From Bacteroidales bacterium UBA1216 (GTDB lineage: Bacteria > Bacteroidota > Bacteroidia > Bacteroidales > Paludibacteraceae), in contig DBXI01000071.1 of the NCBI GenBank assembly GCA_002309255.1, positions 1-33,161 on the forward strand: a stretch of DNA of 33,161 bases. Direction: 5' to 3'. Positions 7,857-16,373 of this stretch are shown in pieces. The first letter of the stretch is position 1, and the number at the start of each line of letters is the position of its first letter. The notes under the pieces were generated by a model that was given only the letters and a program-made list of their open reading frames with translations, was not told the origin of the DNA and did not search any database. The position numbers were made by a program, and so were the translations under genes.

Positions 7857-9395
7857 ATGTTTGACAATCAACCCAAAGGGCTTTATGCCCTGGCTCTTGC
7901 CAACACAGGCGAACGTTTCGGCTACTACACGATGTTAGCTGTATTTGCCTTGTTCCTGCGCGCCAACTTCGGTCTCTCGCCGGCTGCGGCAGGTTACATC
8001 TACTCCAGTTTCCTTGCTTTCGTTTATTTCCTGCCGCTGGTAGGAGGTATCCTGGCTGATAAGATCGGCTACGGCAAGTGTGTAACAATCGGTATTCTTG
8101 TTATGTTCCTCGGCTACGTGCTGCTTGCAATCCCTCTCGGCGGTATAGAGAGCGGCAATGTGACGGTAGCGATGATTGCCATGTTAACCGCCCTGCTGTT
8201 CATTTCACTGGGCACCGGCCTGTTCAAGGGTAACCTGCAAGTGATGGTGGGTAACCTGTATGACGACCCGAAGTATGCCGATCGTCGCGATGCTGCGTTC
8301 TCGCTGTTCTATATGGCTATAAATATCGGTGCTATGTTTGCCCCGACAGCCGCTGTCAAGATTATGGCCTGGGCACAAGAGTCGCTCGGCTACAGCGTGA
8401 ACGACAGTTATCACTTTGCGTTCATGGTAGCTTGCGCTTCGCTGGTGCTCAGTATAGCTATCTACTACGCTTGCCGTCCATGGTTCAAGCACGTTGAGCA
8501 CACCGCCAAGCAGATGGCACAAACCACCGGCGCAAAGGTGGAGACACTCAGCCCCGAGCAGACCAGAAAACGTATGGTGGCACTGTTCATGGTGTTTGCC
8601 GTGGTGATCTTCTTCTGGATGGCTTTCCATCAGAACGGTCTGACACTTACCTACTTTGCCAACGAGTTCGTAACGCCTGTAGTAACCGGCGTGCAGACGA
8701 TGGCATTTGATATCATCAACCTCGTACTGGTCGCTATCCTCGTATATGCGTTGTTCGGCGTATTCGGCAAGAACACCCAGAAAGCCAAAGCCATATGGGG
8801 CTGCGTAGGTGTAGCTGTTATAGGTGCGCTGGCCTACAAGTACTTCAACCATCCTGCCGAGGTGGCTATCTCCGCGCCTATCTTCCAGCAGTTCAATCCG
8901 TTCTATGTAGTTGCGCTTACCCCTATCTCCATGGCCGTGTTCGGCGCGTTGGCAGCCAAGGGAAAAGAGCCGAGTGCTCCGCGTAAGATCGCCTATGGTA
9001 TGGTTGTGGCCGCATTGGCATATGTGTTCATCGCGTTCTGCTCCTACAACCTGAACTCACCCGCCGTACAAGCTACGCTGGGCATGGACGATAAGACGCT
9101 GGTTAATCCGAACGTACTGATTCTCACATATCTGATCCTTACCTTCGCCGAGCTGCTGCTCAGTCCGATGGGTATATCGTTCGTCAGCAAGGTGGCTCCT
9201 CCGCAGTACAAAGGTATGATGATGGGCTTCTGGTTCGTGGCAACGGCTGTGGGTAATTTCCTCGTTTCCGTTGGTTCGTCACTGTGGGGCGAGATGCCGC
9301 TGTGGGGCGTTTGGTCGGTATTCATCGGCGTTTGCGCTGTTTCCGCACTGTTCATGTTTGTGATGATGCGCAAGCTGGAAGAAGCGACGAAATAG
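7857..9395 (+). CDS. POT/PTR2 family peptide transporter
   Basis: A 512-aa proton-coupled oligopeptide transporter of the inner membrane. The family motif ExxERFxYY is represented by E19-R-F-G-Y-Y in ANTGERFGYYTM, where Glu and Arg are involved in proton coupling. The following motif-A-like GGILADKIGYGK fits MFS topology, as do about 12-14 hydrophobic helices across the length. It begins 12 nt after ilvE, so peptide uptake and branched-chain amino acid metabolism probably share a transcript. The actual substrates (di- or tripeptides) are inferred from the family only. Confidence 0.92.
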   Translation: MFDNQPKGLYALALANTGERFGYYTMLAVFALFLRANFGLSPAAAGYIYSSFLAFVYFLPLVGGILADKIGYGKCVTIGILVMFLGYVLLAIPLGGIESGNVTVAMIAMLTALLFISLGTGLFKGNLQVMVGNLYDDPKYADRRDAAFSLFYMAINIGAMFAPTAAVKIMAWAQESLGYSVNDSYHFAFMVACASLVLSIAIYYACRPWFKHVEHTAKQMAQTTGAKVETLSPEQTRKRMVALFMVFAVVIFFWMAFHQNGLTLTYFANEFVTPVVTGVQTMAFDIINLVLVAILVYALFGVFGKNTQKAKAIWGCVGVAVIGALAYKYFNHPAEVAISAPIFQQFNPFYVVALTPISMAVFGALAAKGKEPSAPRKIAYGMVVAALAYVFIAFCSYNLNSPAVQATLGMDDKTLVNPNVLILTYLILTFAELLLSPMGISFVSKVAPPQYKGMMMGFWFVATAVGNFLVSVGSSLWGEMPLWGVWSVFIGVCAVSALFMFVMMRKLEEATK

Positions 9396-9466
9396 TGAAT
9401 AGACCGCTACGCTTAAAGAGTAAAGACCGCAGCCATGTCGGCTGCTAAAAGAAAAAAGATTAATAT

Positions 9467-10126
9467 ATGCAAGAACTGATTAAATATTTCGAGGCGCTGG
9501 AGGCACGTTTGACAGCGCAGGAAGCACGCCTTGCCAAGCAGGACGAGCAACTTGCCGCCTTGGCGCAACGCTTGGCTGATGCCGAGCAACGTATGGCAGA
9601 GCAGGCACAAGCCGAACCGGAGGTAGAGGTTGACCTCGTTTATCCCGAGGATGAAGAGGTGACAGTTGAACTGCCGCAAGAGGAAGAAAGTACAGAAGAA
9701 CAAGTAGAGAGTACGGAATCTACGGATTTTACGGAAGCAAAGTCTTCCCCCGAGCCTGTTGTTGAGCCGGAACCTGTCGTTGAGCCCGAGTCTCAACCCG
9801 AAGTGAAACCCGAATCGGTTGTTGAACCAGTGGTAGAACCTGTAGTGGAGCAACCCAAACAGGAAGCACCGCGTATGCCGCAGCAGACCTCGCTGTTCGG
9901 CACGCCCGTGACGGATATTCGTCAGGCGGTGTCGATAGGCGACCGGTTCCTCTTCCAGCGCGAACTGTTTAGTGGCAGTGCTGAGTTGCTGCAGAAGACG
10001 CTCTCCGAACTGGACGCACTTCACTCACTGGACGAGGCAACAGCCTTCATCGAGAAGTTCGGCTGGGACAAGCAGTCGCCGACCTATGAGTTGTTCCTAA
10101 ACGTACTGCGCCGTCGGTTCCAATAA
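9467..10126 (+). CDS. coiled-coil protein with acidic Pro/Glu linker and conserved C-terminal domain
   Basis: A 219-aa protein without signal peptide. Residues 1-48 form a heptad-rich coiled coil (ALEARLTAQEARLAKQDEQL). Residues 50-135 are a low-complexity acidic linker with EST and VVEPE repeats. Residues about 138-219 (TSLFGTPVTDIRQAVSIGDR, then FLFQRELF) form a compact domain that I recall in other Bacteroidota hypothetical proteins of similar design. The function is unknown. The coiled coil may mediate oligomerisation. At DNA level the linker includes ACGGAATCTACGGATTTTACGG (9713-9734), close to repeats in the parC tail. The 71-bp gap upstream contains a small GCAGCC/GGCTGC hairpin (9429-9445). 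rsmI follows after 15 nt. Confidence 0.75.
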   Translation: MQELIKYFEALEARLTAQEARLAKQDEQLAALAQRLADAEQRMAEQAQAEPEVEVDLVYPEDEEVTVELPQEEESTEEQVESTESTDFTEAKSSPEPVVEPEPVVEPESQPEVKPESVVEPVVEPVVEQPKQEAPRMPQQTSLFGTPVTDIRQAVSIGDRFLFQRELFSGSAELLQKTLSELDALHSLDEATAFIEKFGWDKQSPTYELFLNVLRRRFQ

Positions 10127-10141
10127 ACCCAAGTAGACGAA

Positions 10142-10837
10142 ATGCTGTACGTCGTACCCACGCCGGTGGGAAATATGGAGGATATCACCTTGCGCGCACT
10201 GCGTGTGCTGCGCGAGGTGGATGTGATCTATGCGGAAGACACGCGTACCACCTCCGTTCTGCTCAAGCACTACGATATTCACACGCCTCTGCGTGCGCAC
10301 CATAAGTTCAACGAGCACGAGACCTGCGAGCGCGCAGCCGATGCTATTGCAGCCGGCGAACAGGCCGCACTGGTATCGGATGCCGGTACGCCGGGTATCA
10401 GCGATCCGGGGTTCATGCTCGTCCGGGCGTGTGTTGCGCGCGGGGTAGAGGTACAGTGTCTGCCAGGGGCTACGGCCTTCGTGCCGGCGCTTGTGGATTC
10501 GGGGCTGCCGTGCGACCGGTTCTACTTCGAGGGGTTCTTGCCACAGAAGAAAGGTCGGCAGACGCGTCTGCAGTTCTTAGCGCAGCAGGAGCACACGATG
10601 ATCATCTATGAGTCGCCCTTCAGGCTGGTAAAGACCCTGGAGCAACTCGCCGAAGTGCTGGGTGCAGACAGGCAGGCATCCGTCAGCCGTGAGATAAGCA
10701 AACTGTTCGAGCAGACCGTCCGCGGCACGCTGGCTGAACTCGCAGAGCACTTCAAGCAGCAACCGCCGAAGGGCGAAATTGTACTTATAGTCGAAAGTCG
10801 AAAGACAAAAGATGAAAGCAAAACTCGAGAAGAATGA
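10142..10837 (+). CDS. rsmI: 16S rRNA (cytidine-1402-2'-O)-methyltransferase
   Basis: A 231-aa SAM-dependent tetrapyrrole-methylase-fold enzyme that 2'-O-methylates C1402 in the ribosomal P site. Diagnostic motifs are VVPTPVGNMEDITLRAL at the N-terminus, YAEDTRTT (about residues 30-37), LVSDAGTPGISDPG (about 79-92) and FYFEGFLPQKKGRQ (about 128-141). The domain proper ends near KGEIVLIV. The last roughly 15 residues (ESRKTKDESKTREE) come from a heptad array and are probably not part of the conserved fold. The TGA overlaps the ATG of the flippase gene (ATGA). Confidence 0.95.
   Translation: MLYVVPTPVGNMEDITLRALRVLREVDVIYAEDTRTTSVLLKHYDIHTPLRAHHKFNEHETCERAADAIAAGEQAALVSDAGTPGISDPGFMLVRACVARGVEVQCLPGATAFVPALVDSGLPCDRFYFEGFLPQKKGRQTRLQFLAQQEHTMIIYESPFRLVKTLEQLAEVLGADRQASVSREISKLFEQTVRGTLAELAEHFKQQPPKGEIVLIVESRKTKDESKTREE
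10790..10824 (+). repeat. heptad array at the 3' end of rsmI
   Basis: Heptads GTCGAAA, GTCGAAA, GACAAAA, GATGAAA and GCAAAAC are contiguous from 10790. They encode the basic/acidic hydrophilic tail of RsmI and end 10 nt before the ATGA overlap with the flippase gene. Confidence 0.75.
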
Positions 10838-12282
10838 GTGAGATGAAATCCTTGGCCAAGGATACGGCCATCTACGGAGTGAGCAGTATAGTGGGTAAGT
10901 TCCTTAACTACCTGCTGGTGCCGCTTTATACGTATGTACTGAAGCAGACCGCTGATTATGGCATCGTTACTAACCTCTATGCCTGGACAGCGCTATTGTT
11001 GGTGCTGCTCACCTATGGGATGGAGACAGGTTTCTTCCGTTTCGCCAACCGCGAGGGCTTTGATGCCAAGACGGTGTACAAGACGGCCTTCCTGACGCTA
11101 CTGACCACCAGTGCGCTGTTCACTGTACTGGTCATTGTCTTTCAGCACCCGATAGCAGGGGTGTTGGGCTACGCCTATCACTCGGAGTTTGTGGCGATGA
11201 TGTTTGCCACGGTGGCTATTGATGCCTTTGCCTGTATCCCTTTCGCTTATCTGCGCCAGCAGAAGAAATCGCTGCTCTTTGCCGGACTCAAACTGCTATT
11301 CGTGTTGCTGAACATTGCGTTCAACATCCTGTTCCTGGTGGTCTTGGGCAAGAACGATGTGTTCTACGTGTTCCTCAGCAACATCCTTGCCACCACCATC
11401 CAGACGCTTGTTCTGCTGCCGTTCACGCTGCCCAAGGGCGGTACATTCGATGGCGGTGTGCTGAGGCAGATGCTCCGTTACTCGCTGCCTCTACTCGTAC
11501 TTGGCGTAGCTGGCATCATGAACCAGACGCTCGACCGCATCCTCTTCCCCTATCTCTATTCGGGTGATGATGCGCAAGCGCAACTGGGCATCTACGGTGC
11601 ATGCTTCAAGGTGGCGATGGTGATGATGATGTTCACGCAGGCGTTCCGCTACGCCTACGAGCCGTTCGTGTTCAGCAAGCACAAAGATCGTCAGTCGGTA
11701 GAGGCTTACGCCGATGCAATGAAGTACTATATCATCTTTTCGTACCTCATTCTGCTCGGTGTCATCTTTTACCTGGATATCTTCCGTTATATTGTCTCCA
11801 GCGCGTACTGGGAGGGACTGAAGATCGTACCGGTTGTATTGTGGACGTATGTCTTCCAGGGCATCTACTTCAACCTTTCGTTCTGGTACAAGTTGACAGA
11901 CGAGACCAAGTGGGGTGCATACTTCTCGCTCATAGGCTTGGTGATAACGCTGGTGCTGCAAGTTGTCTTCGTGCCGCTCATTGGCTATTGGGCAAGCTGT
12001 GGCAGCAGTCTCATCTGTTACTTCGTGATCATGTGGCTGTCGTACTTCATCGGCCAGAAGAAAGCACCGATCCCCTACGACATGAAGCGCATCCTTGGCT
12101 ACACCGCCCTAACCATCAACCTGCTGGTGGTGTATTATGCACTTCGGTTGTATTACATCCACAACATGTGGCTGATGATGGCAGTCGGCACCGTGCTGTT
12201 GTGCTTCTATCTCGTTGTGCTGGTGCGCTTGGACTTCCCGCTCTCCGGCCTGCCCGTGATCGGTAAGTACTTCAAGAAATGA
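10834..12282 (+). CDS. polysaccharide flippase (PST/Wzx-like), copy 1
   Basis: A 482-aa polytopic membrane protein of the MATE-like/MOP superfamily, probably moving lipid-linked glycans across the inner membrane. The N-terminal region (SLAKDTAIYGVSSIVGKFLN, then YLLVPLYTYVL) is the typical first helix of polysaccharide biosynthesis proteins. About 12-14 hydrophobic segments follow. It is translationally coupled to rsmI (ATGA overlap), though no functional link is evident. There are no glycosyltransferases beside it, so the substrate is unknown. A more distant second flippase of the same superfamily is at 14882-16369. Confidence 0.85.
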   Translation: MSEMKSLAKDTAIYGVSSIVGKFLNYLLVPLYTYVLKQTADYGIVTNLYAWTALLLVLLTYGMETGFFRFANREGFDAKTVYKTAFLTLLTTSALFTVLVIVFQHPIAGVLGYAYHSEFVAMMFATVAIDAFACIPFAYLRQQKKSLLFAGLKLLFVLLNIAFNILFLVVLGKNDVFYVFLSNILATTIQTLVLLPFTLPKGGTFDGGVLRQMLRYSLPLLVLGVAGIMNQTLDRILFPYLYSGDDAQAQLGIYGACFKVAMVMMMFTQAFRYAYEPFVFSKHKDRQSVEAYADAMKYYIIFSYLILLGVIFYLDIFRYIVSSAYWEGLKIVPVVLWTYVFQGIYFNLSFWYKLTDETKWGAYFSLIGLVITLVLQVVFVPLIGYWASCGSSLICYFVIMWLSYFIGQKKAPIPYDMKRILGYTALTINLLVVYYALRLYYIHNMWLMMAVGTVLLCFYLVVLVRLDFPLSGLPVIGKYFKK

Positions 12283-12314
12283 AAAAATGGTAAATGACTA
12301 AATGAGTAAATGAT
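12283..12314 (+). repeat. octamer array upstream of ribE
   Basis: AAAAATGG followed by TAAATGAC, TAAATGAG and TAAATGAT fills the whole gap between the flippase stop and the ribE ATG at 12318. The block AAATGGTAAATGAC (12285-12298) recurs exactly at 16378-16391 upstream of truA. Confidence 0.88.
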
Positions 12315-12317
12315 TTT

Positions 12318-12938
12318 ATGTTCTCAGGAATCGTAGAAAAAATGGCTGAGGTCGTTCGTATCGATCAAGAGCAAACCAATAAACACTTTACGTTGCGTAA
12401 CCCATTTGGCGATGCGTTCAGCATTGATCAGTCCATCGCCCACAACGGCGTGTGCCTGACCGTTGTCTCGTCGGATAAAGACACTTACACCGTTACCGCT
12501 ATGCAGGAGACACTCCGTCTGACTAACCTCGACGCCCTCAAGGTAGGCGACTTTGTCAATCTGGAGCGCGCTATGACGCTCGACAAAGCCCTCGACGGTC
12601 ACATCGTACAGGGGCACGTGGATCAGAAAGCCACCTGCATCGAGCGCCGTGAGACAGATGGCAGCTGGTACTTCCGCTTTGCGTATCACTCCACGTCGGA
12701 GATGATCAAGCGCGGGTACTTCTGCGTGGACAAAGGTTCAGTGACCATCAACGGAGTGAGCCTCACCGTCTGCGAACCCGATGTCAAAGGGGACACAGGG
12801 TACGTATCGGTTTGTATTATACCTTATACGTACGAGAATACGAACTTTAAGTTCATCGAAGTAGGCACGGAGGTAAACATTGAGTTCGACATCATCGGCA
12901 AATATATGGCACGTTATTTGGAATTAAACAATAAATAA
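12318..12938 (+). CDS. ribE: riboflavin synthase, alpha subunit
   Basis: A 206-aa cytoplasmic enzyme that dismutates two 6,7-dimethyl-8-ribityllumazine molecules into riboflavin. The N-terminal MFSGIVE motif matches the family MFTGIVE. Two homologous lumazine-binding halves are visible, each with a characteristic NGVCLTV (about residues 43-49) or NGVSLTV (about 146-152) segment, and GHIVQGHVD joins them. Length is standard. The only upstream space is the 35-nt octamer array, so there is no room for an FMN riboswitch. The FKBP gene follows after 4 nt. Confidence 0.96.
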   Translation: MFSGIVEKMAEVVRIDQEQTNKHFTLRNPFGDAFSIDQSIAHNGVCLTVVSSDKDTYTVTAMQETLRLTNLDALKVGDFVNLERAMTLDKALDGHIVQGHVDQKATCIERRETDGSWYFRFAYHSTSEMIKRGYFCVDKGSVTINGVSLTVCEPDVKGDTGYVSVCIIPYTYENTNFKFIEVGTEVNIEFDIIGKYMARYLELNNK

Positions 12939-12942
12939 TTAT

Positions 12943-13527
12943 ATGGACAAAATTAGTTATGGATTAGGCCTTTCGTTAGGCCAGCAACTCAAGGCCAGCG
13001 GAGTGAATGAGCTGGCATACGCCGACCTTGCAGCCGGTATTCAAGACATTCTGGAGGGCAACAAGCCCCAGGTTAGTTTTCAGGAAGCCCAGCAGGCTGT
13101 GAACCGCTTCTTCGCTGAGCTGGAGGAGAAAGCCTCTGTAGCCGCCAAGGCAGCCGGTGAGTCGTTCTTGGCCGAGAATGCCAAGCGCCCGGGCGTGAAG
13201 GTGACCCCGTCAGGCTTGCAGTACGAGGTGCTCGATGCCACCATCGGTCAGAAGCCCAAAGCCACCGACACCGTACGCGTCCACTACGAGGGCACACTGC
13301 CCGATGGCACAGTTTTTGATAGTAGTTACAAGAGAGGCGAGCCTATCTCGTTCCCCTTGAACGGTGTGATAGCCGGCTGGACAGAAGGTCTGCAACTGAT
13401 GTCAGTAGGATCGAAGTACAAGCTGTTCATCCCCTACCACCTCGGCTACGGCGAGCGTGGCGCTGGCGCAATGATCCCGCCGTACTCGGCACTGGTGTTC
13501 ACGGTGGAACTCCTCGGAATAGAATAA
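12943..13527 (+). CDS. FKBP-type peptidyl-prolyl cis-trans isomerase
   Basis: A 194-aa cytoplasmic isomerase without signal peptide. Residues 1-65 form a Mip/FkpA-type N-terminal helical dimerisation segment (ISYGLGLSLGQQLKASGV). The C-terminal FKBP domain (about 80-194) has VRVHYEGTLPDGTVFDSS, the GWTEGLQLM segment and GYGERGAGAMIPPYSALVF, which form the prolyl pocket. The next gene encodes an enlarged lipoprotein paralogue, so the pair looks like a tandem duplication with different localisation. It is probably co-transcribed with ribE. Confidence 0.93.
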   Translation: MDKISYGLGLSLGQQLKASGVNELAYADLAAGIQDILEGNKPQVSFQEAQQAVNRFFAELEEKASVAAKAAGESFLAENAKRPGVKVTPSGLQYEVLDATIGQKPKATDTVRVHYEGTLPDGTVFDSSYKRGEPISFPLNGVIAGWTEGLQLMSVGSKYKLFIPYHLGYGERGAGAMIPPYSALVFTVELLGIE

Positions 13528-13531
13528 CTCG

Positions 13532-13563
13532 TCATCACTTAATTACGTAATCACGTCATCACG
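13532..13563 (+). repeat. octamer array between the two FKBP genes
   Basis: Four contiguous octamers: TCATCACT, TAATTACG, TAATCACG and TCATCACG. They are followed by an A-rich run to the ATG at 13582. The consensus (NNATNACG) is the same as in the array after the next gene. Confidence 0.9.
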
Positions 13564-13581
13564 AAAAAATAAAAATAAACA

Positions 13582-14832
13582 ATGAAGAAATTATCAGTTA
13601 TCATCCTTGCCGCGATGGCAATGGTTTCGTGCGGCAACACGTACACCGCACAACAGGCTTCGTTAGCCACTATGAACGATTCAATCAACTTCGCTCTGGG
13701 CGTAGCTAACGGTTCACAGATCAAGGCGTATTACCTGCGCAATGACAGCTCGGCAGAGGCCGTAACAGAATTCATTGACGCACTGCAGGCAGGCTACGAC
13801 GGTTCGGTTCCCGAACTAACCGACGAAGCCCGCGTGGGCAAGAACATCGGTTCGAGCATCGCGCAGAGCGAGAAGAAAGGTTTGGCAGACAATCCAGCGT
13901 GGACGCTCAACGAGAAGCTGTTCTTCCAAGGCTTGGTTAACGGCATCGAACATGACACAACCGTGATGGATGCCGGCGAAGCACGTCAGTTCTTCCAGAA
14001 CCAGTACGCAGTATCGCAAGGCTCTACCGAAAAAGCTGGCAAGCCGATCAAGGGTACTTGCCCGAGCAAGGCTAAGACCGTTGCTCTCAAGTCGCTCAAC
14101 GACAGCTTGAACTACGCGTTCGGATTGATGAACGGCAACGATATATCGATGTACGTGCTGGCTGATGACAGCCTGGGTGCCAAGAAAGCCACTCTGATCA
14201 AGTACATCAACAAAGGGCTGAAGGAGAAAGTGCACAATCCGCAACTCAAGAACATGGGTGAGCAGATCGGTAAGAGCATCAAGGAGCAGGAGGCCAACGG
14301 TCTGATCGGCGAGCCTTCGCTGGCTACCGACTTTGCGCTCATCAAGCAAGGCTTCATAAATGGTCTGCTGGGCGATGAGAGCCAGTTCGACAGCCACTCG
14401 GCCGGTGAGTACATCCAGGCTACCCTCAATCACATCAAGTACGGTGACACCAAAGAGCAGGGCGAGAAGTTCCTGGAAGAGAACAAGCTCCGTGAGGGCG
14501 TGATCGTCACAGAGAGTGGTCTGCAGTACGAGGTGCTTAAGATGGGTAAAGGTAAGAAGCCCGCTGCCACCGACCGCGTGAAGGTACACTACCACGGTAC
14601 GCTGACCGACGGCACCGTTTTCGACAGCAGCGTAGAGCGCGGCGAGCCTATCGTATTCGGCCTGAACCAAGTAATCGCCGGCTGGACGGAAGGCGTTCAG
14701 CTGATGCCCGTGGGATCGAAGTTCAAGTTCTACATCCCGCAGAACCTCGGCTACGGCGAGCGTGCTGCTGGTTCGATTCCTCCGTACTCAACCTTAATCT
14801 TCGAGGTGGAGCTCTTGGATATAGAGAAATAG
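13582..14832 (+). CDS. FKBP-type isomerase lipoprotein with duplicated N-terminal domain
   Basis: A 416-aa envelope prolyl isomerase. The lipoprotein signal has the lipobox V15-S16-C17 (AMAMVSCGN). The Mip/FkpA-type N-terminal helical domain occurs twice, beginning at MNDSINFALGVANG (residue 31) and LNDSLNYAFGLMNG (residue 172), each about 110-120 aa. A single FKBP catalytic domain follows from about 325 to 415 (VKVHYHGTLTDGTVFDSS, GWTEGVQLMPVG, GYGERAAGSIPPYS). Usual FkpA-like lipoproteins carry one N-terminal domain, so the duplication may change oligomerisation or chaperone reach. It is flanked on both sides by related octamer arrays. Confidence 0.92.
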   Translation: MKKLSVIILAAMAMVSCGNTYTAQQASLATMNDSINFALGVANGSQIKAYYLRNDSSAEAVTEFIDALQAGYDGSVPELTDEARVGKNIGSSIAQSEKKGLADNPAWTLNEKLFFQGLVNGIEHDTTVMDAGEARQFFQNQYAVSQGSTEKAGKPIKGTCPSKAKTVALKSLNDSLNYAFGLMNGNDISMYVLADDSLGAKKATLIKYINKGLKEKVHNPQLKNMGEQIGKSIKEQEANGLIGEPSLATDFALIKQGFINGLLGDESQFDSHSAGEYIQATLNHIKYGDTKEQGEKFLEENKLREGVIVTESGLQYEVLKMGKGKKPAATDRVKVHYHGTLTDGTVFDSSVERGEPIVFGLNQVIAGWTEGVQLMPVGSKFKFYIPQNLGYGERAAGSIPPYSTLIFEVELLDIEK

Positions 14833-14835
14833 TCG

Positions 14836-14867
14836 TTATAACGACATAACGTGATCACGGAATCACG
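14836..14867 (+). repeat. octamer array between the FKBP lipoprotein and flippase genes
   Basis: Four contiguous octamers: TTATAACG, ACATAACG, TGATCACG and GAATCACG. A 14-bp perfect palindrome GTCGTTATAACGAC (14832-14845) overlaps its start and the last base of the FKBP stop codon. Confidence 0.88.
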
Positions 14868-14881
14868 ACAATTCAGTTAAA

Positions 14882-16369
14882 ATGGGCGTCATAGCAAAGC
14901 AAAGTATCAAAGGCACCATCGTCACCTATCTTGGGGTGGCGGTGGGCTTTTTGACCACGTTCTTTGTTATCACCCGTTTCCTGACGGCCGAGGAGATCGG
15001 TTTGGCACGCGTGCTCATTGACGCCGCTGTGCTATTCATCGGCTTGGCACAACTCGGCACCAATGCCTCTATCCTGCGCTTCTATCCCTACTTCAAGTCT
15101 GCCGAACGCGACGAACATGGGTTCTTCTTCTGGACGATGGTGGTACCGATGGTGGGATACGTGTTTATCGCACTATTGTTCCTTGCCTGCTATGAGCCGC
15201 TCAGCCATTGGTTTGGCGAAAAGAGTCAACTGTTTGTCAACTACTACTACTTTGTACTGCCACTGGCGTTCTTCATGCTCTACCAGACGGTGTTTGAGAC
15301 GAATGCGAACGTGCGCATGCACATCGTGGTACCTCGTGCGGTGCGCGAACTGCTGACGCGCATCGGGCTTCTGCTGGTGTATCTGCTGTATGCTTTTCGG
15401 ATGCTGACGTTGGATGGTTTTGTGTGGTCGCTGGTTGGAGTGTACGCGCTGGCGGCGTTATGTAACGCCGCGTACCTGTTCTCGTTGGGAGGCATCAGCC
15501 TCAAGCCCGATTTTTCGTACCTGAAGCAGAACAAAGATCTTGTTCGTAAGTACCTGTATTATACAGCTTTTCTTATCCTTTCGGCCGTCGTATCCGTATT
15601 GGCACCAACCTTGTCATCGTTCTTCATCACGGCGCAGATGGGGCTGAACTACACGGGTATCTTTGCCATCGCCACTTACATGGCTGTGCTGGTAAGTATC
15701 CCTTACCGCTCGCTTACGGCTATCGCTTCGCCGCAGTTGTCAATGGCCATCAAGAACAACGACAGCCGTGAGACAGGCCAACTCATAGCGCAGGTGAGTG
15801 GCAATCTGCTACTGATTGGCGGACTTATACTTGCTGCTATCTGGATAAACATTGATCTGATATTTACCCTGCTTCCGAATGGAGCGACGTACGCCGTGGC
15901 GCGTCGTACGGTGCTACTGCTGGGGGTAGCGCAGCTGTTGATAGCTACTTTCCAGTTCACCATCACAGCGCTGAGCTACTCGCGGTACTATCCGCTTTCG
16001 CTGCTATTCTCGTTCATCCTCACCGCTCTTGCATTCCTGCTCAACAACCTATTCATCCCTCGCTGGGGGATGAATGGTGCTGCTCTTGCTACCCTGCTTT
16101 CGCAAGCGACTTACTTCGTACTGGCTGTTGTAACAGTGCGCCTCACTCTCGGTAATCGCATCCTCACGCGCAGGCACCTGTTAACCATCGTGCTGCTTGT
16201 GCTGTTGTTTGCCGTCAATGAGTTGTGCCTCAGACTGATGCCAACCGTCAACATCTGGCTGAGCAGCCTTTCGCGATCGTTGCTACTGGTGCTCACCGCT
16301 TGGCTCGCCTACCGCTGGGAACTCAGTCCTGAACTGAACAAGCAGATAGCCCAATGGCTCAATAAGTAG
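14882..16369 (+). CDS. polysaccharide flippase (PST/Wzx-like), copy 2
   Basis: A 495-aa polytopic inner-membrane protein of the MOP superfamily with about 14 hydrophobic helices. The N-terminal segment KGTIVTYLGVAVGFLTTFFVI is followed by RFLTAEEIGLARVL, typical of oligosaccharide flippases. The start ATG at 14882 lies 14 nt after the octamer array. It is only distantly similar to the flippase at 10834-12282, so this is not a recent duplication. The substrate is unknown. Together with the sugar-phosphate transferase on the opposite strand it points to envelope glycan export. Confidence 0.85.
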   Translation: MGVIAKQSIKGTIVTYLGVAVGFLTTFFVITRFLTAEEIGLARVLIDAAVLFIGLAQLGTNASILRFYPYFKSAERDEHGFFFWTMVVPMVGYVFIALLFLACYEPLSHWFGEKSQLFVNYYYFVLPLAFFMLYQTVFETNANVRMHIVVPRAVRELLTRIGLLLVYLLYAFRMLTLDGFVWSLVGVYALAALCNAAYLFSLGGISLKPDFSYLKQNKDLVRKYLYYTAFLILSAVVSVLAPTLSSFFITAQMGLNYTGIFAIATYMAVLVSIPYRSLTAIASPQLSMAIKNNDSRETGQLIAQVSGNLLLIGGLILAAIWINIDLIFTLLPNGATYAVARRTVLLLGVAQLLIATFQFTITALSYSRYYPLSLLFSFILTALAFLLNNLFIPRWGMNGAALATLLSQATYFVLAVVTVRLTLGNRILTRRHLLTIVLLVLLFAVNELCLRLMPTVNIWLSSLSRSLLLVLTAWLAYRWELSPELNKQIAQWLNK

Positions 16370-16373
16370 CGAA

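Noticed and set aside
9429..9445. Terminator between the POT transporter and the coiled-coil protein gene
   Set aside because: The GCAGCC/GGCTGC hairpin is short and followed by an A-rich run, not a T-tract.
12283..12317. FMN riboswitch upstream of ribE
   Set aside because: Only 35 nt of repeat array separates ribE from the preceding gene, too short for an FMN aptamer.
13816..14670. 284-aa minus-strand reading frame opposite the FKBP lipoprotein gene
   Set aside because: It is the antisense shadow of a strongly supported gene, with no recognisable motif.
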